From contig NZ_SAWY01000005.1 in the NCBI RefSeq assembly GCF_006439335.1, positions 124,001-188,000 of the forward strand: a stretch of DNA of 64,000 nucleotides, written 5' to 3'. Origin of the DNA: Litorilituus lipolyticus (GTDB lineage Bacteria > Pseudomonadota > Gammaproteobacteria > Enterobacterales > Alteromonadaceae). The notes under the pieces are model-generated. The model had not been told where the DNA came from, ran no database searches, and saw nothing but the letters and a program-made list of their open reading frames with translations. Positions 1 through 7,771 of this stretch are shown piece after piece (position 1 is the first letter of the stretch; each line of letters starts with the position of its first letter). A program made the translations under genes and the position numbers.

Positions 1-318
1 CGAGAGAATACTCGCGGGGTAGCAATTCTTAAGGTTAATCATGATGATAATCGCTTTGAAAAGGCCTTTCAGTTATTTAAACGCTCTGCAGAATTGGGCT
101 ATGCACCTGGGCAAACTAATTTGGCTGAGCTCTACTTATCCAACAGAGATTATGAAGGTCATGGTAATATTGAGCAGGCGGCAAATTGGCTACTTCAAGC
201 TGCTTTGCAGGGGTATCAGCCAGCGATTGAAAAGTATCGGGTGATTTGTGCATTAGAAGAAAGCTGTGACATTAATGATTTTTATCAAGCGCTAAATGAA
301 GCAAGTACTAGCTACTAA
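1..318 (+). CDS. Sel1-like repeat protein (5' truncated)
   Basis: The frame is open from base 1 to a TAA at 316-318, so only the C-terminal 105 residues are in the window. They read as the end of a Sel1/TPR-like solenoid: a helix pair of the form FEKAFQLFKRSAELGYAPGQ, followed by a second unit with AANWLLQAALQGYQPA, both matching the Sel1 pattern of A-x2-W/F-x2-A-A-x2-G. Sel1 proteins are protein-interaction scaffolds, often periplasmic in gammaproteobacteria. The start, any signal peptide and the number of repeats lie outside the window, so no specific role can be given. Confidence 0.75.
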   Translation, partial: RENTRGVAILKVNHDDNRFEKAFQLFKRSAELGYAPGQTNLAELYLSNRDYEGHGNIEQAANWLLQAALQGYQPAIEKYRVICALEESCDINDFYQALNEASTSY

Positions 319-519
319 GTTAACCTGAGCTCGGCTTAATAAATAATTCTCTAGCAGCTATTTTTACTGACTTCTTCGTTAAATTTACTTGCAATAGGCT
401 AGCTATTGACGCGAAATTTGCCTTGAATTAAGTAAAACTATCAAGCTAGAAAATCAGCTGAATATAACGTTCTGTATTTTATATTGTTAATTTACTTCTT
501 AAACCGAGTTCAGGTTAAG
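319..519. repeat. Imperfect inverted-repeat pair, possible MITE-like element
   Basis: The arm at 320-337 (TTAACCTGAGCTCGGCTT) is matched in inverted orientation by 501-518 (AAACCGAGTTCAGGTTAA) with two mismatches in 18. Weaker similarity continues inward. The roughly 200-bp span is non-coding and starts directly after the Sel1 gene stop. The structure resembles a small non-autonomous element or a REP-like unit, but no target duplication is clear. The rest of the 319-765 gap shows no gene; it is AT-rich leader sequence for tehB. Confidence 0.35.
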
Positions 520-765
520 TTAATTAGTGGCAAAATGTTGTGAAGTGTACGCCAAGAGAGTTAATTATAATTTAATAGCAAGGTGTCATGCCCTAAAGTA
601 GAGCTCAAAGTAGTAGGTACAGACTCTTTGGTAAATAGCATTAAATCTGACTAGTTTACCTTGTTGATTAACATCAAGTTTAATTCATATAAAACATCTA
701 TTAGTATAAAAATAACTGTACTGAGGAGTAATATACCTTTTTTATATTTAAATGAAGTTGTTCTT

Positions 766-1332
766 ATGACAGTAGATATCAATAGCCGTTACGGCTTAAA
801 TCCCGCACATAGTGAAGTCGTTGAAGCTTGTAAAATTATCGCACCTTGCGATGCTTTAGATATGGGCTGCTCAAATGGACGAAATGCACTCTATCTTGGT
901 CAACTAGGTTTTAACATTAGCGCAATAGATGCAAACCCTAGCGCTATTGATATGCTCAAAACTATTTGTCATGAACAGGGGATAGCTAATATTCAGCCGC
1001 AAGTTTATGACATTAATACAGCAAACCTTAATGAAGATTATGGTTTTATTTCTTGCACTGTCACCTTAATGTTTATTGAGCCTTCATGTGTTGCAGATGT
1101 AATTACTGATATGCAAAAGCGTACACTAGCGGGTGGTTATAACCTTATTGTTTGTGCCATGAATACTGCAAGTCATCCATGCCCCGTGCCATTCCCTTTT
1201 ACTTTAAAAGAAAGCCAGCTGAGTGAAGCATACCAAGGTTGGGAATTAATTAAATACAATGAAGATGTTGGCACTATGCATAATGGCGCACAGTTACAGT
1301 TTGCAACTATGTTAGCGCGTAAACCTGAATAA
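766..1332 (+). CDS. tehB: TehB-type SAM-dependent methyltransferase
   Basis: This 188-residue protein is collinear with E. coli TehB (197 aa), the cytosolic methyltransferase linked to tellurite resistance. Visible hallmarks are the N-terminal AHSEVVEA segment, the SAM-binding motif I DMGCSNGRN (residues 32-40), LMFIEP, the GGYNLIV strand, the FPFTLKE segment, and the closing WELIKYNEDVG and FATMLARK motifs, all present in TehB. The frame is open further upstream, but the ATG at 766 gives the family-length N-terminus and is preferred over the TTG at 661. It is monocistronic, and no tehA-like transporter lies nearby. The family annotation is firm; tellurite as the physiological substrate is only a family association. 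Confidence 0.9.
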   Translation: MTVDINSRYGLNPAHSEVVEACKIIAPCDALDMGCSNGRNALYLGQLGFNISAIDANPSAIDMLKTICHEQGIANIQPQVYDINTANLNEDYGFISCTVTLMFIEPSCVADVITDMQKRTLAGGYNLIVCAMNTASHPCPVPFPFTLKESQLSEAYQGWELIKYNEDVGTMHNGAQLQFATMLARKPE

Positions 1333-1495
1333 TATTGTAATAGCGATTTTACTTGTTAAATTACCTTTAATCACTGACTGTTAAGCAAATTGTATATTGA
1401 TAAACAAAGCGTTATTATGACAATCCTTCAATCATGATTGAAGGTTATATAGATAATCAATCAACTCATGGATTTTACTAAAAACGGAAAATACG

Positions 1496-3199
1496 ATGTC
1501 TTTTATCTTTAAAAACAAACAATCAATACTTTCATTAAGTGTAGCGTTAGGTATCACACTACTTTCTGGCTGCGGTGGCTCAAGTGGTTCAAGCGATACA
1601 ACGATTACCCCACCTACAAATAATAATGGCGGTAATGAGCCGACTTGGGTGCAAGATCAGTTTCAACCATCTAGTGATTTTGTCGCTCAATGTGAGTCTC
1701 CTCGTTCGGGTAGTAGCCCTATTACTAATATTGCCTACCCTGATAAAGAAGGTAGTGAACTACTTGAAAAGCATTGGCAGCGAGCTTTTAACCATGAAAC
1801 GTATCTATGGTATAAAGAAGTCGTTGATAAAGATCCGAAAGATTATGGTTTAGAAGAGTACTTTGCTCAACTTAAAACTACTGCATTGACGGACTCAGGA
1901 ACGCCTAAAGATCAATTTCATTGGATGCAACCAACCACTGAAGTTGAAGAGCAAACGCAATTAGGCGTAACCTATGGCTATGGTATTAGTTTTGATTATC
2001 AAAGCAGTTCAGCACCACGAAGCTGGCAAGTAAAAAATGTTACCCCTGACACGCAAGCCTTTACTTCGGGTGTATCACGCGGTTCAAAGTTATTAGAAGT
2101 AGACGGTATAGATTTTGTTAATACCACCAGCCAAAGTGACCTTGATGCATTAAACAGTGCGATGTTTAGCCGTAATGAAGGTGAGTCACATACCTTCAAA
2201 TTTATTGATATCAATAATGAAGAGTATGAAGTTATCTTACAAACCGCTGCTATTTCTGGCGTTCCGTTACAACTTGCTAAAACATTAGATACACCGCAAG
2301 GCAAAGTGGGCTATTTATTATTAAACTCTTTTAATAATGCGACAGTAGAAAAAGATTTATTTGAGCAGTTTAATCAATTCTCAAATGAGCAAATAACTGA
2401 TTTAGTCGTTGATCTGCGCTATAACGGTGGTGGTTTCCTTGCTATATCTTCGCAACTTGCTTACATGGTAGCAGGTAGAGATACTACTCAAAATAAAGTG
2501 TATGAAACCATTGTTTATAACGATAAAATTGCAAATCAGGCTATTCCTTTCGTTGATACAACCATTGATTTACGTCGTTTAATTGGTGGCGATTCAATCA
2601 TACAAGAGAACCAACCACTGCCAACACTTGATTTACCACGTGTTTATGTATTAACAACAGGATCATCGTGCTCGGCAAGTGAATCTTTTATCAATTCATT
2701 AATTGGCGTAGGTGTTGAAGTAATTCAAATTGGTGAAACAACTTGTGGTAAGCCTTATGGTTTTGTCAGTCAAGATAACTGTGGTTCAACTTATTTTACT
2801 GTGCAGTTTAAAGGTGAAAATCACTTAGGTTTTGGTGATTATGCCGATGGTTTAGTGCCAGCTAAGTTGCCTGAAGCAGGCAAACAATACCAAGTACAAG
2901 GCTGTCCAATTCAAGAAGATTACTTAGACGCATTAGGTGATGAACAAGAAATTCTTCTATCAAGTGCTTTGTACTATTTAGCCAACAATAGTTGCCCTGA
3001 AATGTTACCTAAATCAACTCTTGCACAGCCTAATACTTTGATGAATATGCCAACGCCAACTAGCATGCAAATAAACTTAGGTAATGGTAGCGAAACAGGG
3101 TCAACGTTAAACACGCGCACACCTTTACAAGATGCCATTATCAATGATGTTTACTTTGATAAGTTTCACCATATTTACTCTAAACAAGGTGAGCGATAA
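1496..3199 (+). CDS. S41-family (C-terminal processing type) peptidase lipoprotein
   Basis: The N-terminus is a lipoprotein signal with lipobox LLSGC (Cys26), followed by a Ser/Gly/Thr/Asn-rich tether, so the mature protein should be membrane-anchored in the periplasm. A PDZ-like region (about residues 150-255) precedes the S41 core. That core has the GYLLLNSFNN strand, DLVVDLRYNGGG, and the nucleophile region SSCSASESF with the predicted catalytic Ser at about residue 393. S41 enzymes cut the C-termini of periplasmic proteins. At 567 residues it is longer than many CtpA-type enzymes; the C-terminal 100 residues are low in recognisable motifs. Its TAA overlaps the ATG of the next gene by one base, pointing to translational coupling. 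The target is unknown. Confidence 0.85.
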   Translation: MSFIFKNKQSILSLSVALGITLLSGCGGSSGSSDTTITPPTNNNGGNEPTWVQDQFQPSSDFVAQCESPRSGSSPITNIAYPDKEGSELLEKHWQRAFNHETYLWYKEVVDKDPKDYGLEEYFAQLKTTALTDSGTPKDQFHWMQPTTEVEEQTQLGVTYGYGISFDYQSSSAPRSWQVKNVTPDTQAFTSGVSRGSKLLEVDGIDFVNTTSQSDLDALNSAMFSRNEGESHTFKFIDINNEEYEVILQTAAISGVPLQLAKTLDTPQGKVGYLLLNSFNNATVEKDLFEQFNQFSNEQITDLVVDLRYNGGGFLAISSQLAYMVAGRDTTQNKVYETIVYNDKIANQAIPFVDTTIDLRRLIGGDSIIQENQPLPTLDLPRVYVLTTGSSCSASESFINSLIGVGVEVIQIGETTCGKPYGFVSQDNCGSTYFTVQFKGENHLGFGDYADGLVPAKLPEAGKQYQVQGCPIQEDYLDALGDEQEILLSSALYYLANNSCPEMLPKSTLAQPNTLMNMPTPTSMQINLGNGSETGSTLNTRTPLQDAIINDVYFDKFHHIYSKQGER

Positions 3200-3573
3200 T
3201 GACGATAAAGCCATTTATTCTTATAAGCTTAGTTGTTAGTTTACTGAGTGCATGCTCACTTCGTGCTAATGAATCAGTTGCTGCATTGTTACCTGAAAAC
3301 AGCAGTGATGCTCGAACTGAAATTGTTGAAACAGTGAGTAAAGCTCTTGGCGGTAAGAAAGTGCCAATTGCTCAAGATGTCTTTCAAGAATCAAGTAAGC
3401 TCTTGCTTGCTTCTGCTTCGGTGACTTCACCAACAGGTGTTAAGGTTATTAGCAAGCAAGCAAATCAAGCACTTGTTTTTGAGTTAATGAAGCGAGGTGA
3501 TAGCTGCTTACTTAAACGCCCTGATACAGAGCAAGAGTGGCTGTTAAAAACCAAGCTGTGTATTAAAAAGTAA
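3199..3573 (+). CDS. Small lipoprotein coupled to the S41 peptidase
   Basis: This 124-residue protein has a type II signal peptide ending in LLSAC, so it is probably a membrane-anchored lipoprotein. The mature part has no family I recognise; it contains two further cysteines near the C-terminus (in DSCLL and KLCIK) that could form a disulfide. Its start codon shares an A with the stop of the upstream S41 peptidase (TAATG), which strongly suggests co-translation. A partner, adaptor or inhibitor of the peptidase is a reasonable inference, with no direct evidence. Confidence 0.75.
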   Translation: MTIKPFILISLVVSLLSACSLRANESVAALLPENSSDARTEIVETVSKALGGKKVPIAQDVFQESSKLLLASASVTSPTGVKVISKQANQALVFELMKRGDSCLLKRPDTEQEWLLKTKLCIKK

Positions 3574-3583
3574 AAACATTTAG

Positions 3584-3621
3584 AAAAAAAACAAGGACTA
3601 TTTCATAGTTCTTGTTTTTTT
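3584..3621. terminator. Bidirectional rho-independent terminator
   Basis: The stem AACAAGGACTA / TAGTTCTTGTT with a 5-nt loop is flanked by an A-run on the left and a T-run on the right, so it can stop transcription from both the lipoprotein operon and the convergent amylase gene. Confidence 0.8.
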
Positions 3622-3663
3622 GCTTAAATGCTCATATCAATAGTATTAGCTATTATTAGCAAC

Positions 3664-5544
3664 TTAAAAGCTGCCAACCGTTGAGCCTGAGCCCGTATTA
3701 GGTGTGGTGTAACTGTTGTTGCTACCATTTTGCCAAATCACTTCATTTCCTTGTTTCTTAATACATTTCCATTGAACTTGGCTACTAGCAGGCATGTTAA
3801 TATTGGCACTCCAAGTAGGGTAATGAGTTGGTGATAATTTTATCGCATTATTAGAATTCCATTGCCCTAATTCATTGATATTGCCAACAGCATAAACATC
3901 TTGCCCCATTTGTGTATAACCGTTATGACAAGTAAATGTGACGCTAATATCATTTTGTTGATTATCACTATCTTGCTCAACCCAAACAGCATATGAGCCG
4001 CCGTTAACAGGAAAGTTTGCCCAGCCATCACTGTTACTGGTTACAACATCTGAACGATTACCCGTAACATCAATAAATGTTTTGTTAACGCGGCTTATAT
4101 TCATCCATTTATTACCACTTGAGCCATCACTCATGATCACCGCCATGGCTTTAGGGTGATTTACATCCCCTAATCTTGTCCAACCAATGACATTGTGGTG
4201 ATCTAAGTAACTTATTTGCTGTCCGTAGGCATATTTTTTACGTGCATCTAATAATTTATCTATACTTGTTTTATGTGAAGCTATGGTGATATCAGTGTTG
4301 TTACAGCCATTGTCAGAAGCGTTGTAGTTTGCACCATAATAATCTGCATGGAATATATTCGGGTAACCTTCTTCTCTCAACAATACAAATGCATAAGCCA
4401 TAGGTTTAAACCAATCTTGAACTCTCGACTCTAACGCTTGGCATGGTTGAGTATCATGATTATCGACTAATGTTACCGCTAAGGCAGGTTGCTCTTTCAT
4501 TAGTGTGTTATCCATGATTTTACTCATGTCATAGTTGCCACTACTGTTTGAGGCATTGTAAAAGTTCATGTGTAATGGCGCATCAAAAAGTGCCATTCTG
4601 CCACCCGTTTTACTGATAAAGTTATGTAACTCTTCTTTGTTATAACTCCAGTATTCAGCTACTGTAAAAAGTGACTTACCTGTTTTGTTACTAACATCAT
4701 CTAACCATTCGTTGAAAAACTGATATTTAATATGTTTTACTGCGTCCATTCTAAAGCCGTCAACTCCAGTAAAGTTAACATACCATTCTCCCCAGTCCTT
4801 TAATTCTTGCACTACATCTGGGTGATCCATATCTAAATCAGCGAACATAAGGTAGTCGTAATTCCCATGGTTTGTATCAACTTCCCAATCCCAGGATTTA
4901 CCTGCTCCTCTAAATTTGAAAATACTACTTTCTTCTAAATTTTGTGCCCAATCAGTGCCATCAAAATGATACCAGCGCCAGGTAAAGTCTGAGTATTTGC
5001 CATTACGTTCGGTAAAATCAAACTTGGTCCATGCATCTATTTGCACTTCGCCACCATATTCGTGATTACGATTATCGCCAGAAACACGGACTGCTGTAAC
5101 CGATTCGGTGTCATCTGCGCCACCACGATGGTTAAAAACTACATCACCGTATATTTGAATACCTTGAGAATGTGCTGCGTTAATTGCTGCTAAATATTGC
5201 TCTTTAGTTCCGTATTTAGTGCGAATAGAACCTTTTTGATTGAATTCGCCTAAATCGTACATGTCATAGACACCGTAACCGACATCGTGTTTGCCTGAGG
5301 CACCTTTATAGGCAGGGGGTAACCAAAGTGCAGTGATACCCGCAGCAGATAAATCTGCCGCATTTTGCTGTACTTCAGTCCACAGCGTGCCATCATCAGG
5401 TGTGTACCACTGAAAATATTGCATCATTACGCCATTATCTGCTTGTACACTGGTTGCGGTAAGGCCGGTTAATACAAAACAGGAAGCTACATAGGCTTTT
5501 TTTAGATTTGACATTAACTGGATGTTGTGTGATTTATTGTTCAT
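3664..5544 (-). CDS. Secreted GH13 alpha-amylase with C-terminal CBM20 starch-binding domain
   Basis: This 626-residue protein hydrolyses alpha-1,4-glucan. A signal peptide (cleavage expected after SVQA, about residue 35) leads into a GH13 domain beginning MMQYFQWYTPDDG. The conserved motifs are DVVFNHRGG (region I), GFRMDAVKH with nucleophile Asp267, the acid/base Glu297 in TVAEYW, and Asp364 in VDNHDTQ. After the beta-sandwich C domain, about residues 525-620 form a CBM20-like module (VTFTCHNGYTQMGQDVYAVG, then NELGQWNSNNAIKL), which binds raw starch. The ATG at 5544 has AGGGGA six bases upstream; a second Met at residue 11 is possible. It stands alone, without maltodextrin transport genes. 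Product specificity cannot be read from sequence. Confidence 0.93.
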   Translation of the reverse strand: MNNKSHNIQLMSNLKKAYVASCFVLTGLTATSVQADNGVMMQYFQWYTPDDGTLWTEVQQNAADLSAAGITALWLPPAYKGASGKHDVGYGVYDMYDLGEFNQKGSIRTKYGTKEQYLAAINAAHSQGIQIYGDVVFNHRGGADDTESVTAVRVSGDNRNHEYGGEVQIDAWTKFDFTERNGKYSDFTWRWYHFDGTDWAQNLEESSIFKFRGAGKSWDWEVDTNHGNYDYLMFADLDMDHPDVVQELKDWGEWYVNFTGVDGFRMDAVKHIKYQFFNEWLDDVSNKTGKSLFTVAEYWSYNKEELHNFISKTGGRMALFDAPLHMNFYNASNSSGNYDMSKIMDNTLMKEQPALAVTLVDNHDTQPCQALESRVQDWFKPMAYAFVLLREEGYPNIFHADYYGANYNASDNGCNNTDITIASHKTSIDKLLDARKKYAYGQQISYLDHHNVIGWTRLGDVNHPKAMAVIMSDGSSGNKWMNISRVNKTFIDVTGNRSDVVTSNSDGWANFPVNGGSYAVWVEQDSDNQQNDISVTFTCHNGYTQMGQDVYAVGNINELGQWNSNNAIKLSPTHYPTWSANINMPASSQVQWKCIKKQGNEVIWQNGSNNSYTTPNTGSGSTVGSF

Positions 5545-5980
5545 AAGTTCCCCTAATATGCGTTAGCTTGTTAAAAAACTAAGACTTGTGGTTGATTGTT
5601 TTTTGTTATTATTACTCTTGAACTTTTCTGTTTGTAACATTTTAGTAACATCATCATGCTAGAGCAGGGAATTGCTAATAACCATGGTTTGCATACGTAT
5701 TCATGTTAGAAATAAAGCGATATATAGTGGAAGGTTGAGCAGTTAATTAAGAGGTTTTTCTTTATTGTTCAATGGGTTGTTTTTAGATTTTAATTGATAT
5801 ATCAAGAGTGTTAATTTTTTCTGGATTTTAGTAATACAATTATTCACATCGGTTGAGCGGGAGCTAAAGTAATATAGAAGAGGTGAGATTATAAAGAATC
5901 TTTGAGTGAAAAATTCGTTTTTATTGGGTAGTTATTATTATGCATAAGTTGCTAATTTGTATAAATATCCGTGGGGTAAT
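5545..5980. other. Divergent intergenic region, no gene seen
   Basis: This AT-rich 436-bp gap separates the amylase start (minus strand) from the solute-binding-like gene (plus strand). I see no convincing open frame, hairpin terminator or clear operator. Both promoters should lie here. Confidence 0.4.
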
Positions 5981-6751
5981 ATGAAGTATATTTTAACTTT
6001 GAGCATGTTTTATTTAGCGACTATAACGCCTTTACACATTTTAGCTAAAGATGAACTTATTGCGTATGTGGAAAACTTGCCACCTAGCGTCATAGTTAGT
6101 GAAGATAATATTTCTGGCGCAGTAATAGATATTTTAACCGAGGCATTAAGGCATAGTGATATAAGTATTGATTACCAGCATATTAATTGGTCGCGGGCGC
6201 TATATGAAAGTAAAAGCAAGGCAAATATTGTATTGACAGGGCTGAATAGAACACTTGATAGAGAAGAGCAATTTTATTGGTTATTGCAGTTATCGAAAGC
6301 TACTGAGCGACAAGGTATTTATTTATGGCAATTAAAAAAAACACAAGCAGACGAGAAGCAAAAATCACTTAATGACGCAGTGGTTGCTATGGTGCAAGGT
6401 GATCATAAAATTCAATATTATAGGGACTATATAGAGTCGTTGGGCTTTAAGGCTAATATTTATGAAGTTGGCAGTAGAGAGCAGGTCATTCATATGCTGT
6501 TTAAAGGAAGAGTTGATTATATTTTAGGTGGTGAATTAAATAGACCTTGGCATGTGGAAGCATTAGGTTACGACATAGCTATGATTGAAAGAGGGCCGAA
6601 AATTCCAAATACCAGTAGAGGATTATATATTGCAATAAGTAGGAAAACAGATATTAACCTAGTTCATAAGATAGAAGGGCGGCTAGTTGAACTTGCTAAA
6701 AATGGACGAGTTTCCGAAATTATGGCAGCATGGTCTAAACAGATTAAATAA
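5981..6751 (+). CDS. Periplasmic solute-binding-like protein (SBP_bac_3 type), orphan
   Basis: The protein has a signal peptide (MKYILTLSMFYLATITPLHILA) followed by a two-lobed fold typical of extracellular amino-acid-binding proteins: an AYVENLPPSVI opening strand, GAVIDILTEAL helix, the VVAMVQGDHKIQYY hinge segment and GRVDYILGG. No ABC permease or ATPase is adjacent, which is common for these proteins in Alteromonadales, where some act as sensory or accessory binding proteins. The ATG at 5981 follows a GTGGGG ribosome-binding sequence and gives a clean signal peptide, so it is preferred to the TTG at 5957. The ligand is unknown. Confidence 0.75.
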   Translation: MKYILTLSMFYLATITPLHILAKDELIAYVENLPPSVIVSEDNISGAVIDILTEALRHSDISIDYQHINWSRALYESKSKANIVLTGLNRTLDREEQFYWLLQLSKATERQGIYLWQLKKTQADEKQKSLNDAVVAMVQGDHKIQYYRDYIESLGFKANIYEVGSREQVIHMLFKGRVDYILGGELNRPWHVEALGYDIAMIERGPKIPNTSRGLYIAISRKTDINLVHKIEGRLVELAKNGRVSEIMAAWSKQIK

Positions 6752-6789
6752 TTATTAAATACCTTACTCTTTAGACATGTTTGATAATA

Positions 6790-7563
6790 CTAAGAAAAAG
6801 CCTCGCTTAGACGAAAATTTTGCTGCAGAATAATCTCTCCCGATAATGCATAGTTGCGATCATATATCTCAACATTGTTGTGATTATCTTTCGTTATGAT
6901 CGTGGTCGCTCTTGTGCCATAGGTTGGTGATTTAATAAAAATCGCGCTAAGTAATTGCTCCCATTCTTTTGTTAAACCTGTCTCCGGTAATAATTCGGGT
7001 AAGGCTTGCATGTTATTGGTCATTAACTTAAATAAAGCCTCAATGGATAATGGCTGATTTGAGCTCACCGCATCAATTAATAATTGCTTGCCATGTGCCA
7101 TTTTAGGCCAAATATCATCAAGTGCTCCATTACAAATACTATGAACACCCTTTGTTAAAGTATGAAGTTTATTGTTAATACTGTCATAGCAAACTAACTG
7201 GTTAACTTGGTTAAGTGAGCCATAAATTAAATTGTAGCCATGATATTGGTTCGCAGTATTTGTTAACTTTTCAGCAAAGTTAAGTTGTGAGCTAACTAAC
7301 GCCTTTAACACTAGCTCTCCACGAGATTTTTTAGGCTGTTCATCTAATGGTAGTTGTCGAAAGTTAGTTAGTGCCGCAAATCGCTTATCTGGTGAAAGGC
7401 CAAGCCATGTACCACCTGCCTGTATATCTTTACCCGCGAGAATCCTTGGATAATGCCATGCATGCATAGCTTGAGTTGGGCGCTGATGAAACTCATCTCT
7501 ATTAGCGCAGATGATCAGCGGAAAGTCAGGGTGTTGTTCAATTGCGATAAATAATATGCACAT
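6790..7563 (-). CDS. NRDE-family (TANGO2 homologue) protein
   Basis: The protein begins MCILFIAI with Cys2, the possible N-terminal nucleophile position of this family, and carries the defining ANRDEFHQRPT motif at about residues 20-30. AGGTWLGL and FAALTNFR follow, all conserved in NRDE/TANGO2 proteins. Its 257 residues are the usual family length. TANGO2 relatives have been connected with haem handling and metabolic homeostasis in eukaryotes, but the bacterial role is poorly defined. It is divergent from a Fur-boxed TonB-dependent receptor, which may be coincidental. No signal peptide is seen, so it should be cytosolic. Confidence 0.85.
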   Translation of the reverse strand: MCILFIAIEQHPDFPLIICANRDEFHQRPTQAMHAWHYPRILAGKDIQAGGTWLGLSPDKRFAALTNFRQLPLDEQPKKSRGELVLKALVSSQLNFAEKLTNTANQYHGYNLIYGSLNQVNQLVCYDSINNKLHTLTKGVHSICNGALDDIWPKMAHGKQLLIDAVSSNQPLSIEALFKLMTNNMQALPELLPETGLTKEWEQLLSAIFIKSPTYGTRATTIITKDNHNNVEIYDRNYALSGEIILQQNFRLSEAFS

Positions 7564-7706
7564 GAGAAATAGTTACTACTGTGTTTTTAATCATTATTGC
7601 ATTGTCTGGATAAACTGACCACGGAGAATATTTTTCATTGCTAGCAGTACCATAAGTAAATGTAACAAAGTGTCGTTTAGTTTGATATTGATCAAGCAAA
7701 TCTAAT

Positions 7707-7721
7707 TGAGAATGATTAACA
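7707..7721. promoter_or_regulatory. Candidate Fur box upstream of a TonB-dependent receptor
   Basis: TGAGAATGATTAACA matches the 7-1-7 Fur consensus TGATAATNATTATCA at 12 of 14 defined positions. It lies about 50 bases before the receptor ATG at 7772. This is the only sign that this receptor is iron-regulated. Confidence 0.5.
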
Positions 7722-7771
7722 ATACCATTCATGTTATTCCGTTACTTTATTTATCTTTTATTGAGCTATTT

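Noticed and set aside
7538..7732. 64-codon minus-strand frame upstream of the NRDE gene
   Set aside because: It spans the Fur-like box and the TBDR promoter, with no ribosome-binding site or recognisable protein.
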